Part shown: piece after piece, positions 1 through 38,686 of the stretch
How the letters are laid out: each line of letters begins with the position of its first letter
How positions within the stretch are numbered: the stretch's first letter is position 1
NCBI RefSeq assembly: GCF_021347895.1
Contig: NC_067127.1
Coordinates: 14,852,984-14,916,983 of the forward strand
DNA from: Acanthochromis polyacanthus
Lineage: Eukaryota; Chordata; Actinopteri; Pomacentridae
Direction: 5' to 3'
DNA: 64,000 nt
Notes under the pieces: generated by a model
What the model was told of the DNA's origin: nothing
Seen by the model: only the letters and a program-made list of their open reading frames with translations
Databases searched by the model: none
Position numbers and translations under genes: made by a program

Positions 1-3
1 GCT

Positions 4-194
4 TCATTTACAGTATGGAGTAAAATTACAAAAAACAGCGCCCATGGACAGAAAACTCCTGTGGTCGGACAGCTCCACGTCCTCATCCTGACTGCAGCGG
101 CCATATTCGCTGTGTTTTGAGTATTTCCCTGCAGGAGCCGCCGTGAACGCATCAGCCAGGGGAGGAAGCTCCAGGTTAAAGTTATCTGCATTGC
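4..194 (-). other. Possible coding exon of unknown gene at window edge
   Basis: Read on the minus strand, this stretch starts after a plausible acceptor (CATCAG) and stays open for 62 codons to a TGA at 4-6. The composition looks protein-like and polar, for example NFNLELPPLADAF and SQDEDVELSDHRSF. No family was recognised. The difficulty is position: it lies past the mertk 3' end, so upstream exons on the same strand would have to fit in the 850-base gap or interleave with mertk. It may be an alternative terminal exon, a relic or chance. Confidence 0.25.
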
Positions 195-1047
195 CTGATG
201 TCCCAGCAAGGTGCCAGACAGACTTAGTGCAAAATAACCTCTTATCACGTATGGGACAAGTCTAGGTTTACTATCTATTACTCCACCTACTTGTAAGTGG
301 CTTATTTTGAAGTGTGTTTTACTTGAAAGGGGGAAAAAAGGTGAAATGCAGCATGTCATCAGTTCATTTTCCTCATGATAAAATATACAACAAAAATGAC
401 CTTGAAGAGGACACAATAACTTTCAGCTGCCTTATATGAAAATAGAATTGCACAAATGGGATCTACTCAACTTAACATATTCTATTTTACATGAAAGTAA
501 TCTTCAGATTTTGGTAATTGCTCAAAGAAATTCATTTTTTATGCACCAATTTTTCTTTACACTAATTTTAGTCTCATCTGCTTAATTATTGTTCATTGTC
601 ATTCTTTTGTTAAAATATTCCATGCTATGTTTTTGATTAATTAATAATTCTCACTTTTTTTCCCACCACCAAATATCATCACAATGATTTCCATGAACGT
701 ATAAGGAGAGCTTGGCAAAATGAATCCCAGTCGGTAAAGAAGTTTCAAAGCAGTCAATAAAACATTTATTTTGACAGTATAAGATAATTTTATAAATGTC
801 CTGTACATTTTCTATATTTACATCGTAATGCAGTCTTTAATACAGTAAACAATTTCACAGTTCAGTGTACCTTAAGCTTATGGAACAATATTCTTAACAC
901 TGACATGTAGGCTGACGGTGTAAAGCGTAAACCTTCTCTATAAAAACACTACAGAAAGTCCGCAATAGTGCGACGAGGCAAAACGATTAGTACTGACGAA
1001 TCATGGAGAGAGCTTTATCACAGTTTTTATCTGCTGGGTACCAATCG
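195..1047. other. mertk 3' UTR and downstream AT-rich spacer
   Basis: Roughly 750-1047 should be mertk 3' UTR. The rest is AT-rich sequence with no coding pattern, repeat or RNA gene that I can support. Confidence 0.5.
765..770 (-). terminator. Candidate poly(A) signal of mertk
   Basis: An AATAAA hexamer on the minus strand lies about 280 bases beyond the mertk stop codon. It would give a short 3' UTR between about 750 and 1047. No other hexamer nearby is as well placed, but its use cannot be shown from sequence alone. Confidence 0.45.
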
Positions 1048-16271
<15,224 letters not shown>

Positions 16272-18018
16272 GACCGGTGAGAAGTCTCCAAACTGCAGCT
16301 CTCCGTTCCACAAACGCTTTAAATCGATCGTAGCAGATCGGAGGGTTCAGCTCCGACAATATCCAACATCACCCACTACAGAGGCTTCAAGACAGCTTGA
16401 GTAAGAGTTGTTGACCCAAGAGCACATTGAGCTGGAAAAAAAAAAGTTTGGGACGTAAGAGGAGGGATCCCATGAAGGCGGGACTGAGTGGAAACGCACA
16501 AAAACAACCCCAACACCGCAGGAAACAACAGAAAGGTACAGACACTCAAAGACATGATTAGATATTTTTAGTTTATACGCTTGTTAAATTTATTTTAAGG
16601 TTATTTTTTCCACATATGCTCTCATTTTTTTCAGAAAACAACAAAAACATAAGATACAGATATCACCTTGTAATAACCACTATGCACATTTATACATATT
16701 CAGATTTACACGTTCATCGATCTACTTTCATTTCTATTTTAAGATCTCCAAGAAATAAATAAAATAAAAAATAAATGCATATATCAAAAAACTCAGCGTA
16801 ATCTGTCCAACTCCTCCACCATGTGGTCACATTTGGCAACTGAGCTGGAAACCAGTAATATACACTTAGACATACAGGCAGCATGCAAATGGTGTTAATC
16901 AGAAAGAAAAGTTTTAAAGATCTCTTCTGAAATTAGCTAACTGTGAACCAAAAGTTTTCTAAGTTGTTCACCTGGTGACAAATTCATCACCATTAAGTTA
17001 ATTCACACCCTACCAGGTGTGGCTATAAAGGTTAATGATAGTGTGACCCAGTTCAGACACTCCTTGAAGTATAAAAGTTCACCTGAAAGTCTCGTGATAT
17101 TCAAAGGACACAAGTGATGAAAAACGAGCTGTTGGCTTGCTCGATGTCAATTACAGACAAGACCTTCACTTGAATGTCCACAAATCCACCATTTGTCATC
17201 GAAGAAGTAGGTCCAGACAGCATGCTACATCAGGCATTCTACCACATGGTGATCTGGATAGACATGTCTGACAGGGTGACCCTGTTCCCTGAAAATGTCC
17301 ACTAACTTCACGTCAGGAAAAACAGGACAAAGTACAACAAGCAGCTTTGGCAACTTCATTAACAAAGATGTTAATCTCACAGATGTGTCGTTGGTCTTCT
17401 AAGAGTGCTGGAACTACAAATGCTTATTCTCCTACGTTTAAAAGAACAGATACAATTGTGTAAGATATTATTATTATTTACTAATTTGGAATTTCAGATG
17501 TTCAATTGGGTAATTTAAAGCTTTCTCCATTCTGTTTATCCACTGAGATGCTCAGATTCATGATTCTTTCTGGCAAAACAATCCATTTAGCTCCATTAAG
17601 TAGCTGCTATGGAGCTTTCACCTGCAGATTTCTATTTATCTGAAGTCCACAGATATTTTTTTCATGGCACACATTTGGTGGAAATAATTAGTTATGGCAA
17701 TGTAGGGTTTACTCTGACACTTGACTGGCAAACAGGTGCCATGAATGTTGGTATTTGCTTGGGATTTTTCTGTCATAAACAGCTTTTCAGTGGGTCAAAG
17801 GCAAGTGAATACATCCAGTTACCAAACCTCCACTGTATCTATTGGAGTTAACGGAGTTCAAAAAATAATATACAGTTCAACTCTCTGCTAAAAACCCCAG
17901 ATATCTTCAACAGTACAGCCCGACATTGCAATGTCAACATGAGAGATGATGAATTGTTATTTTGAAATCCAATTTTCAGTTTCTTTAGTGCAAAAGTAAG
18001 AGTTTCACATTTCTCTTT
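16272..18018. other. Spacer: mertk 5' region and lhcgr 3' region
   Basis: Both flanking genes run on the minus strand, so this 1.7 kb holds the mertk promoter and 5' UTR on the left and the lhcgr 3' UTR on the right. An AATAAA on the minus strand at 16589-16594 could end a long lhcgr transcript, but that is weak. The 80-codon plus-strand ORF near 17.6-17.85 kb has no recognised domain. Confidence 0.5.
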
Positions 18019-21000
18019 TCAGGTGAGCTCTCCTTCCTCTTTCAGCTGGCGGTTCTGATGTGTCAGGGCATTCAGCCTCTCTCCTGTTTGGGATCCGTTT
18101 TTATTGGCTCCAAAGTTGCTCTTGATTGCGTTTTCTGAGCAGTAGGCCTTCATGCGATAAACACTGGCCTTGGTTTTACAGCAGCCCATGGCGCTCATGA
18201 GCTGATACGTGTCCTTTCTGAAAGCCTTGGTGAAGATAGCATAAAGGAAGGGATTGGCACAGGAGTTGATGGGGAAGAAAAGGACGAGCAGAATCTTGGA
18301 GTTGGTAACCGTGATGAGGGGAACCTTAAAGGCAGCGGAGATGGCGAAGAAGGAGATGGGAGCCATGCAGAGAAAATCTGTGAAGATGAGCACAGCCATG
18401 CGTTTTGCAATCCTGGTATCAGCGCCTCTTCCTGGGAACTCAGGGTTCTTCACAGCCAGATAGATCAGCACATAACAAACACACACGACAATGAAGGCAC
18501 CCACGTTGAAGAGCAGAATGATTATGATGAAGGCCTGAGCCAGAGGAGTCTCTATGTCCATGGGTAGGCACATGCTGACTTTGGTGTAGCTGCTCACGCC
18601 AACCAGGGGCAGCATCCCCATCCCTACACAGACAAGCCAGCCAGCTGCCATTATAGCTGCTGCCTGCTTAAGAACCAGTTGGCGCTCCACCTGCAGAGCG
18701 TTGGTGATGGTGTGCCAGCGCTCCAGAGTGATGGTGGAAAGCGTGTAGACTGACAACTCCCCACCAAACACAGACAGAAAGCCTGCAGTACTGCAGCCAG
18801 GCCCCGTCTGCCACTCAATAGCATGTTGACTGTAGCGACCACGAGTTCGCAAGTCTACTGTAGCTATCATCAGCAGGTAAACCCCGATGCAGAGGTCAGC
18901 AAAGGCCAGCTGGCACATGAGGAAGCGAGGCACCGTCAGCTTGTTCCGGCTGGTAAAGAAAACCAGCAGCACCGTCAGGTTACCTGCGATAGCTAGGATG
19001 TTGATGAACCAAATAGCCACTCTGAGGAAACCGAAGCCTGCGATGTCCTCACATGGATTGAAAGCATCTTCTTCTGGTGTGCAAACTAATGTTGGTCGGG
19101 TCTGACAGAAGTCCAGTTCTGGATAATGGAAATTCACATCTCCAAAGCCATCATCCTCCACAAGCAGGTCAATTTCTGGGAAAAACGGCATGTCCATAAG
19201 TAGAGTTGAGTCTGCTGAGCCTCCGATCACATGCTGAACCCTGTATTGAGGCAGAAGACAAAGGCGAGGAAATTGTTCTGATTAGCTAATCTTAAACTAA
19301 ATATTCAGAATAGATAGTTGTTAAGGTCTGTTAAATGTGGAGTCTGGAGAAAGATTTCTGATATGTAGCTCTTACTCCCACTGTCCCTTTTCCCTTATCT
19401 CCCCTCACCTTCTTTTCCTCCTGTCCTGACCATGCACGACAATGTTGGAAAAGTGTTGCGTGGATCAGTTAAAAAACTGTATGAACACCAAATGTGTTTA
19501 TTTATTTATTTTTTTGAGGGCACTCACAGAATAGAGGAGATATTCACAGAATGTCATAAGAAGTGCATTGGAATGGTATTGCCTCGGTTCAATAAACAAA
19601 ATAAGAATTTTTTTTTTCCAAGGTGGTGCCAATAAAATCTTACATGAAATATTGAAACTAAAAGCAAAATCTTAGATTAAATGAAACACAACCAAAACAT
19701 TTTACCTTGCTGATGGATCATCGCAGGATGTAGAGCCATTATTCCGTGCAGGATTAATTGGAAAGTCCCTAAAGAAAAGGAGAAAATCCTCAACTGACTC
19801 ACTGAAGCTTGAAAAACACCAAACATCTGTAAAATATTATACTGCATTTCACATTTTAAATAGGATTCTGTTTTTGGTGGTACTTCTACAGTAGTGAGTG
19901 AGAAATTGGAGCAGCTGTGGTGCAGAGCTTACTGAGATAATCCATGAACAAATCCAACCTTGATTAGCCTTTAAAATGCACCTAAATCACCTGTGAGTGT
20001 TCCAGCTCAGCAGTGCACAGCAGTGGCTGTTGTAGGTGAGGTGAGCTTCTCGTAGGCTCCACAGGCCCTGGAGGGGAGGAAGGCTCTTCAAGGCATATGC
20101 TGACTGAGCTAGCAAGACCAGAACCGACTCCAGTCCTTGTGATGGTAACTTTGTGAGAGCTGTTGCAGAGACGTCTCTATGAAATAACACAGACAACAAT
20201 GTGATGTAAAGGTCTTTTTGTGACCACTGTACTGTTTGTACACTGCGTTAGATTATAAACAGTGTACAATAATGAGTATATTAAGCATCTGAGAAGTGCA
20301 TGAGGAATAATTTTGGCCACTGATGAAAAGAATAACAGCTCAGAAGTGCTTGACCTCAAATATCATTGAATCATACCTCAACTCTACATACAGAATACAG
20401 CCAATCTATAACAACAGAAAAAGTCTAAAATCTAAACAAGCAGTTTGGCAAACTACTTCCTCGCCCTACTCCAAATCAAACAAATTTAGTTTTACATGAG
20501 ATTAAAAAGGCTTAAAATATCACTTACAAGACTCCAGGGCCTGTGGCTCCTTTGAAAGCATCCGTGTGGATCACTTTGAGGTTTCGATTATTCTTCAATA
20601 CCCTTAGAAATAACAGAATGTGGCGTTTAGGAGCAGAACTTTATTGCTGCGAGAGCTGAAATTAAACACAGTCATTTTTAAGAAGAAGCAGCAAAATACA
20701 GCTTATCGATCTTTGTCCCGTTGAAGGCATGCTCATGTATCTCTCTTATGCCGTTGTTGTACAGGTTCCTGCAAATGCAAATCACAGAGTGTGTATGTTT
20801 AATGGTCTACGGTTGCTGTCTTGGTATTTTAAAAACATGCACTTTGAAATAAGCGACATAATAAATCCGTATGGCAACACTTACATCGTAACATACTCTC
20901 TCGTCATTCCGGTGAAGGTGTTAGGAGGTATTTCTTGTAGATAAAGGTTGTCATATATATGCCTGCAAGAGTAGCACAGTTAAAACTAGAATAATTTGAA

Positions 21001-23496
21001 CTGTTACACACCATCAATTGCCAATAATTACTCTGTATCAATGCAATTTTAAGTACTTTAATGATTTGCATTAAGGTTGTCTCTAAGACTTTAACAGCAG
21101 AAATGCTTACAAGATAAACTCTGGTTCAAGAGAATTGATTGATGTAATGTCAGGAAAAACTGTTACACCAGTATTTGAGATGCTCCTGTCAAGAAAATGG
21201 AAAACTGTGTCATTTTGGAATACATTTGAGGACTTATAAATAATAACAAGGGAAAACATATTTGTGATAAATCAAACTCCAGACTGATTCTTTTTAATGA
21301 CTTGGACTGATTGATTCAGACTCACAAACAAATGCATTCTCACAACACAGTTATATGAAATTTAAGATACATAGGGTTCTGCTTAATTTATTCAAATCTT
21401 TGAAATTAAAAATTGAAAATGCCCACTGTAAATTTTGAATGTTCTCACAAGTAGCGAAGTTTGGGAAGGTTGTTAAATGCCCCTCTGTCAATGTGCATCA
21501 GACTTCTTGTGTTCTGGATTGAGCTGCAAAGCAATATTTGCATGAGTCAATTCTGGGCTGCACAACAGTAAACATGGATTCAGGGGATTCAAAGAATCAC
21601 AGAAGAGACTTACATTTCAGAGAGGTTGAAAAGGTTGTTGAATGCTAATGTCTCAATGGTTTTCAGGGTGACACTTTGAGCAATCTCACTGTGTGCCGCA
21701 CAAACAAGGAAATCAAGTTTAAGTGAACAATATTTACATTTAATGTGCCATACTCAATGAAAAGAAACCATGATGGCATCTTTAGGCATCATGACTGTAA
21801 ACTAATCTATGACCAAGTTTGTTTGTGAGCTTTTGCTACAAAATTAATGCAAATCTAGTGTCACATTTTATGTGACAGGTTGCCCAGCCCCATTCTGACT
21901 ATATGCTGTGGTGTACATATGAGAGAAATAGCAATGACTCAACAAGTACCACCATTAAGTCAGTGTGACTTTGTAATTGGAAAAAAATATATACACTTAC
22001 ATCGTCTGGACTCTTTTCAGACTCTCAAAAGAATGGCTAGAAATAGTTTGTAAAGACAGGTGATAGAGGAACCTGAAAAAGAAAAAGAGGAGGACGGTTT
22101 CATAAATAATTGAAGGCATCTTATTAAGGTATGACTCCCAGGATTAGTTGAAGCCCCTCAGATACAGTAAATCCTTATTATACAACTAGAATACATTTAT
22201 ATTCTATTATGGTTGTAGTTTCTCACTGTATTTTCTTACTCCTGTGAAACATACAACAAATCTCTCTGCCAACCATTCGACATCTGTTTTATGTTTGTTT
22301 TGTTTTGTTGCACACATAAAACATGATATTCCAGAAACAAATTTTTAAAAACCTCAAAAATAATGTTATTTTATTTGTAATTTGACAAAAGACAAACTTC
22401 CTGAGATGCATATCTACAAGATGTTGGCAGCGTATGATACATGCATGAGGCCGTTAGCCTTGATGTTCATGGACAGTTATCAGGAGTGACTCAAGGTTCT
22501 GTGATTTACCAGAGAATAGGTCAAGTTTTCCCACCTTCAAGGCCTGTGGCAATCTGGTGAGCTCTACAAGAGAACTCTGAGGCCCAGAAACCATAAGCAG
22601 ATGCACAGCGCACTTGATTGTGTGAGAACACCTTGGCATTTTCTTCATGGGTAATTAAATTTGCCACATGCAAGTTGCTCTGTTTTCCCAAAAAATAGGG
22701 TGTGCTGTATTTTTGCTAGATGAGGTAAAGCACAGAACATTACTTGGAAGCAGAGGCCCTCTCTCAAGAATAGAGGTCTGTCCATATTTTTTGTTCTGTC
22801 AGTGAGCATAGATCATAGGTACAAAAAATGCTGCACAATGGCCAAACAATATTAATTTAAAAGACTAAAATACAGTTGATGATTGCTGTCCCTAAATTAG
22901 CTGTATATACTTGTTAATTGACCGAACAGGTCAATACTGTCATTTAACTAGGACCAGTGGTGTTGACAGGATATTCAAAGTATATATTGATAGTTTAAAA
23001 AAAAAACTCATATGGTTATGTTTTGGGAGTAAAGTATGGACCAGATTGTGAAATGCGCAACTAATTCTTCAAATTTTACCAAATACTTCTAATAAAATGT
23101 GGAATTTACAAAAGCCATTAGAGTAGCATTCAATCTAAAATTGAGCACATTTCAGCATGTAACTAAGGATTTACTATTGTAGGTATCCTCACTCCATGCG
23201 ATCAGTTTTGGATTACTACATCAGATGAATTAATGCTTTAAAAAGAATCCCCGTCACTGCACGCGTTTCAAGACATGCACACATCACCTCACATGCTTCA
23301 TTTTCGCAAACCCAGACCTGTGATGAACTTACAGTCTTTTATCCCTGTGGTCCATTATCAGCACTGACCCTTCTGTTACGTTGTTGCACCTGATGGTGTT
23401 GGAGAAGCAGCGGCAGGTCCTCGGGCACACAAAACTCGAGCATCCACAGAAAAACAAAACTGTCAGGAGCAGGAAAACTGCCATCGATTTCCACAT
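18019..23496 (-). CDS. lhcgr: Glycoprotein-hormone receptor, LH/choriogonadotropin type, 11 exons, 717 aa
   Basis: Leucine-rich-repeat GPCR that binds gonadotropin and couples mainly to Gs in gonads. Exons in transcript order: 23333-23496, 22001-22072, 21614-21688, 21449-21523, 21111-21185, 20885-20962, 20700-20768, 20528-20602, 19991-20176, 19706-19768, 18019-19240. Phases close exactly (2154 nt). Exon 1 encodes a signal peptide and the Cys-rich cap; exons 2-9 are mostly 69-78 nt single LRRs. The hinge has a tyrosine before DFC, a likely sulfation site, then [14 protein letters not shown]. The last exon holds the seven-helix bundle with the family's ERW in place of DRY, and NPFLY in helix 7. 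The separate 63-nt hinge exon matches the 11-exon LHCGR plan; mammalian FSHR and TSHR have 10. [20 protein letters not shown] and [10 protein letters not shown] are also LH-receptor-like. Family certain; LH over FSH probable. Confidence 0.9.
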
Positions 23497-26447
23497 TATA
23501 GCTTCAGTCTGCAAAACGTTCAAACATAGAGACACGCTGGGATGTCCAGGGAGAGCGGCGCATTTGCCGCTGCAGTGCCTCCTGCTGTAACTGCAACAGC
23601 TCGTTCTCCGTGGAGACAGGGAACCTCAGACACCTGATAGGCAGCTTCTTATCAAGTGGTTCGCATGCCACAAAGGATTTCACAATCATACGAAAAGCAG
23701 CTACTCATAATAATAAAAGCAAACACTTTCTAGCTGATTACAGTTATGTTCATTTACAGTAAAGGAAGTTTAGACGTTGTAATACATGAAATTAACCTCA
23801 AAACATAGTTCAGAATGCTGATAGTTTGTTGGTCTGTCCAGATTTATACATTTCAACTGAAAACATCTGCTTGTAAGCACTTTGAATATTTCCCCCCAAT
23901 TTCTACTTGCTATTCTGATTATAGTTAAAGGTGTATAAGTAATAGGACACTTTCAAAATGAAGAGTTTTACTCAGACTTGACTAACCTAAAGGGATAAAA
24001 ACAGGGGTAAAACTGAACAATAATGCTCCAGTCTGCTCTTTATAGGGGATAGTCATCAGTTTCAGGAGGAACCGCACAACCACCAAATGTCAGCAATAAT
24101 TTATCTTAAAAGCTCTGTTTTGTCTTACTCCAGAGACCCCTTTGTGTGCACAGATCAAGGGATGATTAAAGAATGCTCCTCCTCTAGCTTCCACTCCACA
24201 CAGACATTATGAACGACTCTTTGACTGCAGTTTCAGGGATCATGCAATTTCTTTTTTTCAGATATTTTGATTTTCTTCTCTACTATAGTGAGTTTGGTGT
24301 GACTGGGTGCCATAATTTCTCTGTGGCTGTGTTTGCTGACTCCTGTCTCTCTAATTGACTGTATTTAATCTTAATTACAATGAAGATATCTGGAGCCATA
24401 CACATTAAGAACTAAGTGAATGACTGTGTCCCTCAGGAGGACAGTGTGACCCAAAGTGAAAAGCCTCCCAAAACTGTATCTCACTTGGCACTGGTTATAA
24501 TGTTGATAAGGGCAAAGCAATGACACATAGCCTTGACTTTCAAAATGCTTAAAGACATATTATGCTACAAGAGCATATTCCATTCTGAATTTGAAAACAT
24601 AACACTTAGGCTTACAGACTTGATGAAAACTTTGGGTAAAACAAGGCTTTTAAGAAAGTCTGTGGTGATTTCCCAAAAATGGATAACAAATGCCAGATTA
24701 AAAGTAAAACAGCTAAATCAGGTATTTAAAAAAAGGAAAAAAACCTTCCAATTGTTCTTTCCTCAAACACTCATAATAAATGTGTTTGAAGCCCAATGCC
24801 CTTGTACATGGCTGTTTAATGCAAAGGTTATACATGAAATCAGTTAAAATGTTCTAAATTCAAAATAAGCTAAAGCTACCAAGCATGTTCAGTAGAGTCT
24901 GCTAGCTACTGTGCTGACAGTGGCAACTGTTTCTTACTTTTATCACCTGCAAAATTCATTATTCTTATGTATCCTTTTCCTTGTTTGTGCAAGACATTGA
25001 TCTCCTCTCTAAACCATTGGAACAATTTTCTTGACCATATTTCTAGCATGCAATCAAACGTCACTATGTACTCCAATCCAGGTACTTGCATTCTAACTAA
25101 AGCATCTAATACCACTAATGAAGCCCTTGATTAGTGATGTCAGGTGTGCTTGAGGCAACTCCTAATTTGCAAATGAGTGCTCTTATGAGGGATTATATTT
25201 AGAGGGCTGAATAATTTTTTAGACAGCAGTAGTCAATAAAAGTGGCATTTTGTCTTGAATTTGGAGAACCACCTGCAATACTGGCTGTGCTGAGCTTTTT
25301 ATATTGTTCTTGTTTGAGTTGTTTATCAAAAACAAACAAAAGTTTGTGCATTGTGCTGATAAACCTGATTGAGGGTTGAATAATTTTGAATGTAGCTGCA
25401 TCTAGGCAGGATGAACTTTCAGTTTTTTTATTTTTTATTTATTTTATGTATCTTTTATGACTTAACTGTTTTCTTACCGTATTGTTGCATTTTTTTATGA
25501 TGATGTGTTCTCATTTCCTAAATATCTGCATTTTTAGTCCTGTCTTTACACATTTATGACATATTTTTTATGGGGTTACGGAAAGGGGTACTATTTTTAT
25601 GGTGTTTTTCCTTTTGTGCGGTGCAAATTACAAAACACAAGTTCAATCGATTGATTGATTGCCTTCTAGTTGTATGTCCACTAGGTGGCGACAACACTAC
25701 ATAAACAGTGGCTGTGTGTTTGAAAATAAGAGTAACATTAAATTATGACAATTTTCAGTAATTCCTTGGTTAAAATGCAGACATGTGCTCAGCTTTAAGT
25801 TAAATGCTGCTCTGCTTTAATTACTTGCATTTGGTAACATTTGAAGAATTAACACTTCAAAGAATTTTTAAAAGTAATAATACAAGGGATATTTGCTTGT
25901 TCATTAAAAAAAACTGCATGAACTGGTTCTTTGAGAAATTCTAAAATCGTAAATACGGCTTTCTCATTTTGTCAGCTCCTACTGATTTAACAGAATGTTT
26001 AATGTCACAAGCTGGCAGTCACACGAGAAAGTCCGTTACATTATCCATATGAGGTCCGGAAAAGTTGCGAAATTTCCGACAATTTGACGCGTGCCATTCA
26101 GCGTTTGGTTCATACACACGTAGTTTCGTAACCCAATTTTATCCGACAGCCATAAAGGCAGCACGAACAGATCGCCGGAGGTGTCGAACGGGAAGCTACA
26201 TTCACGAACTGATCTACGGTCTGCAATTTAGAGACCTCCCCGGAGGACTAAACATATGGTGTGCTATAAAACCGACTCCAGGTCAGCACTAGCAGAAAGC
26301 AGGAACCGTGTAGGGAGCCAGGAAGTCAAACTTCCAACTACTGCTGTCAACATTGGTAGACGGCAACACGGGGAGTTGCAAACATACACATCCATACGTT
26401 TTCGGTTTTTTTTCTTTACCAAGCAGTTAGCCAGCTAGCCTGCAGCG
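23497..26447. other. Head-to-head spacer between lhcgr and sft2d1
   Basis: This 2.95 kb must hold the promoters of two divergent genes, lhcgr to the left and sft2d1 to the right. The last 400 bases before the sft2d1 start are richer in CpG than the rest, as expected for a widely expressed gene. The middle (about 24.9-25.4 kb) looks like transposon-derived sequence. Plus-strand ORFs of 60-104 codons have no recognisable domains. Confidence 0.55.
24900..25400. mobile_element. Probable decayed DNA-transposon fragment
   Basis: Phrases such as GGGTTGAATAATTTTGAAT, a related copy GGGCTGAATAATTTTTTAG about 170 bases earlier, and CTCCTAATTTGCAAATGAGT resemble a fish Tc1-like or MITE end sequence that I recall. 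Clear terminal repeats could not be delimited. Boundaries are approximate. Confidence 0.35.

Positions 26448-38686
<12,239 letters not shown>

Noticed and set aside
16272..16313. Upstream in-frame ATG giving mertk a 14-residue longer N-terminus
   Set aside because: The extension would put polar residues before an otherwise normal signal peptide. The internal ATG gives a standard secretory start.
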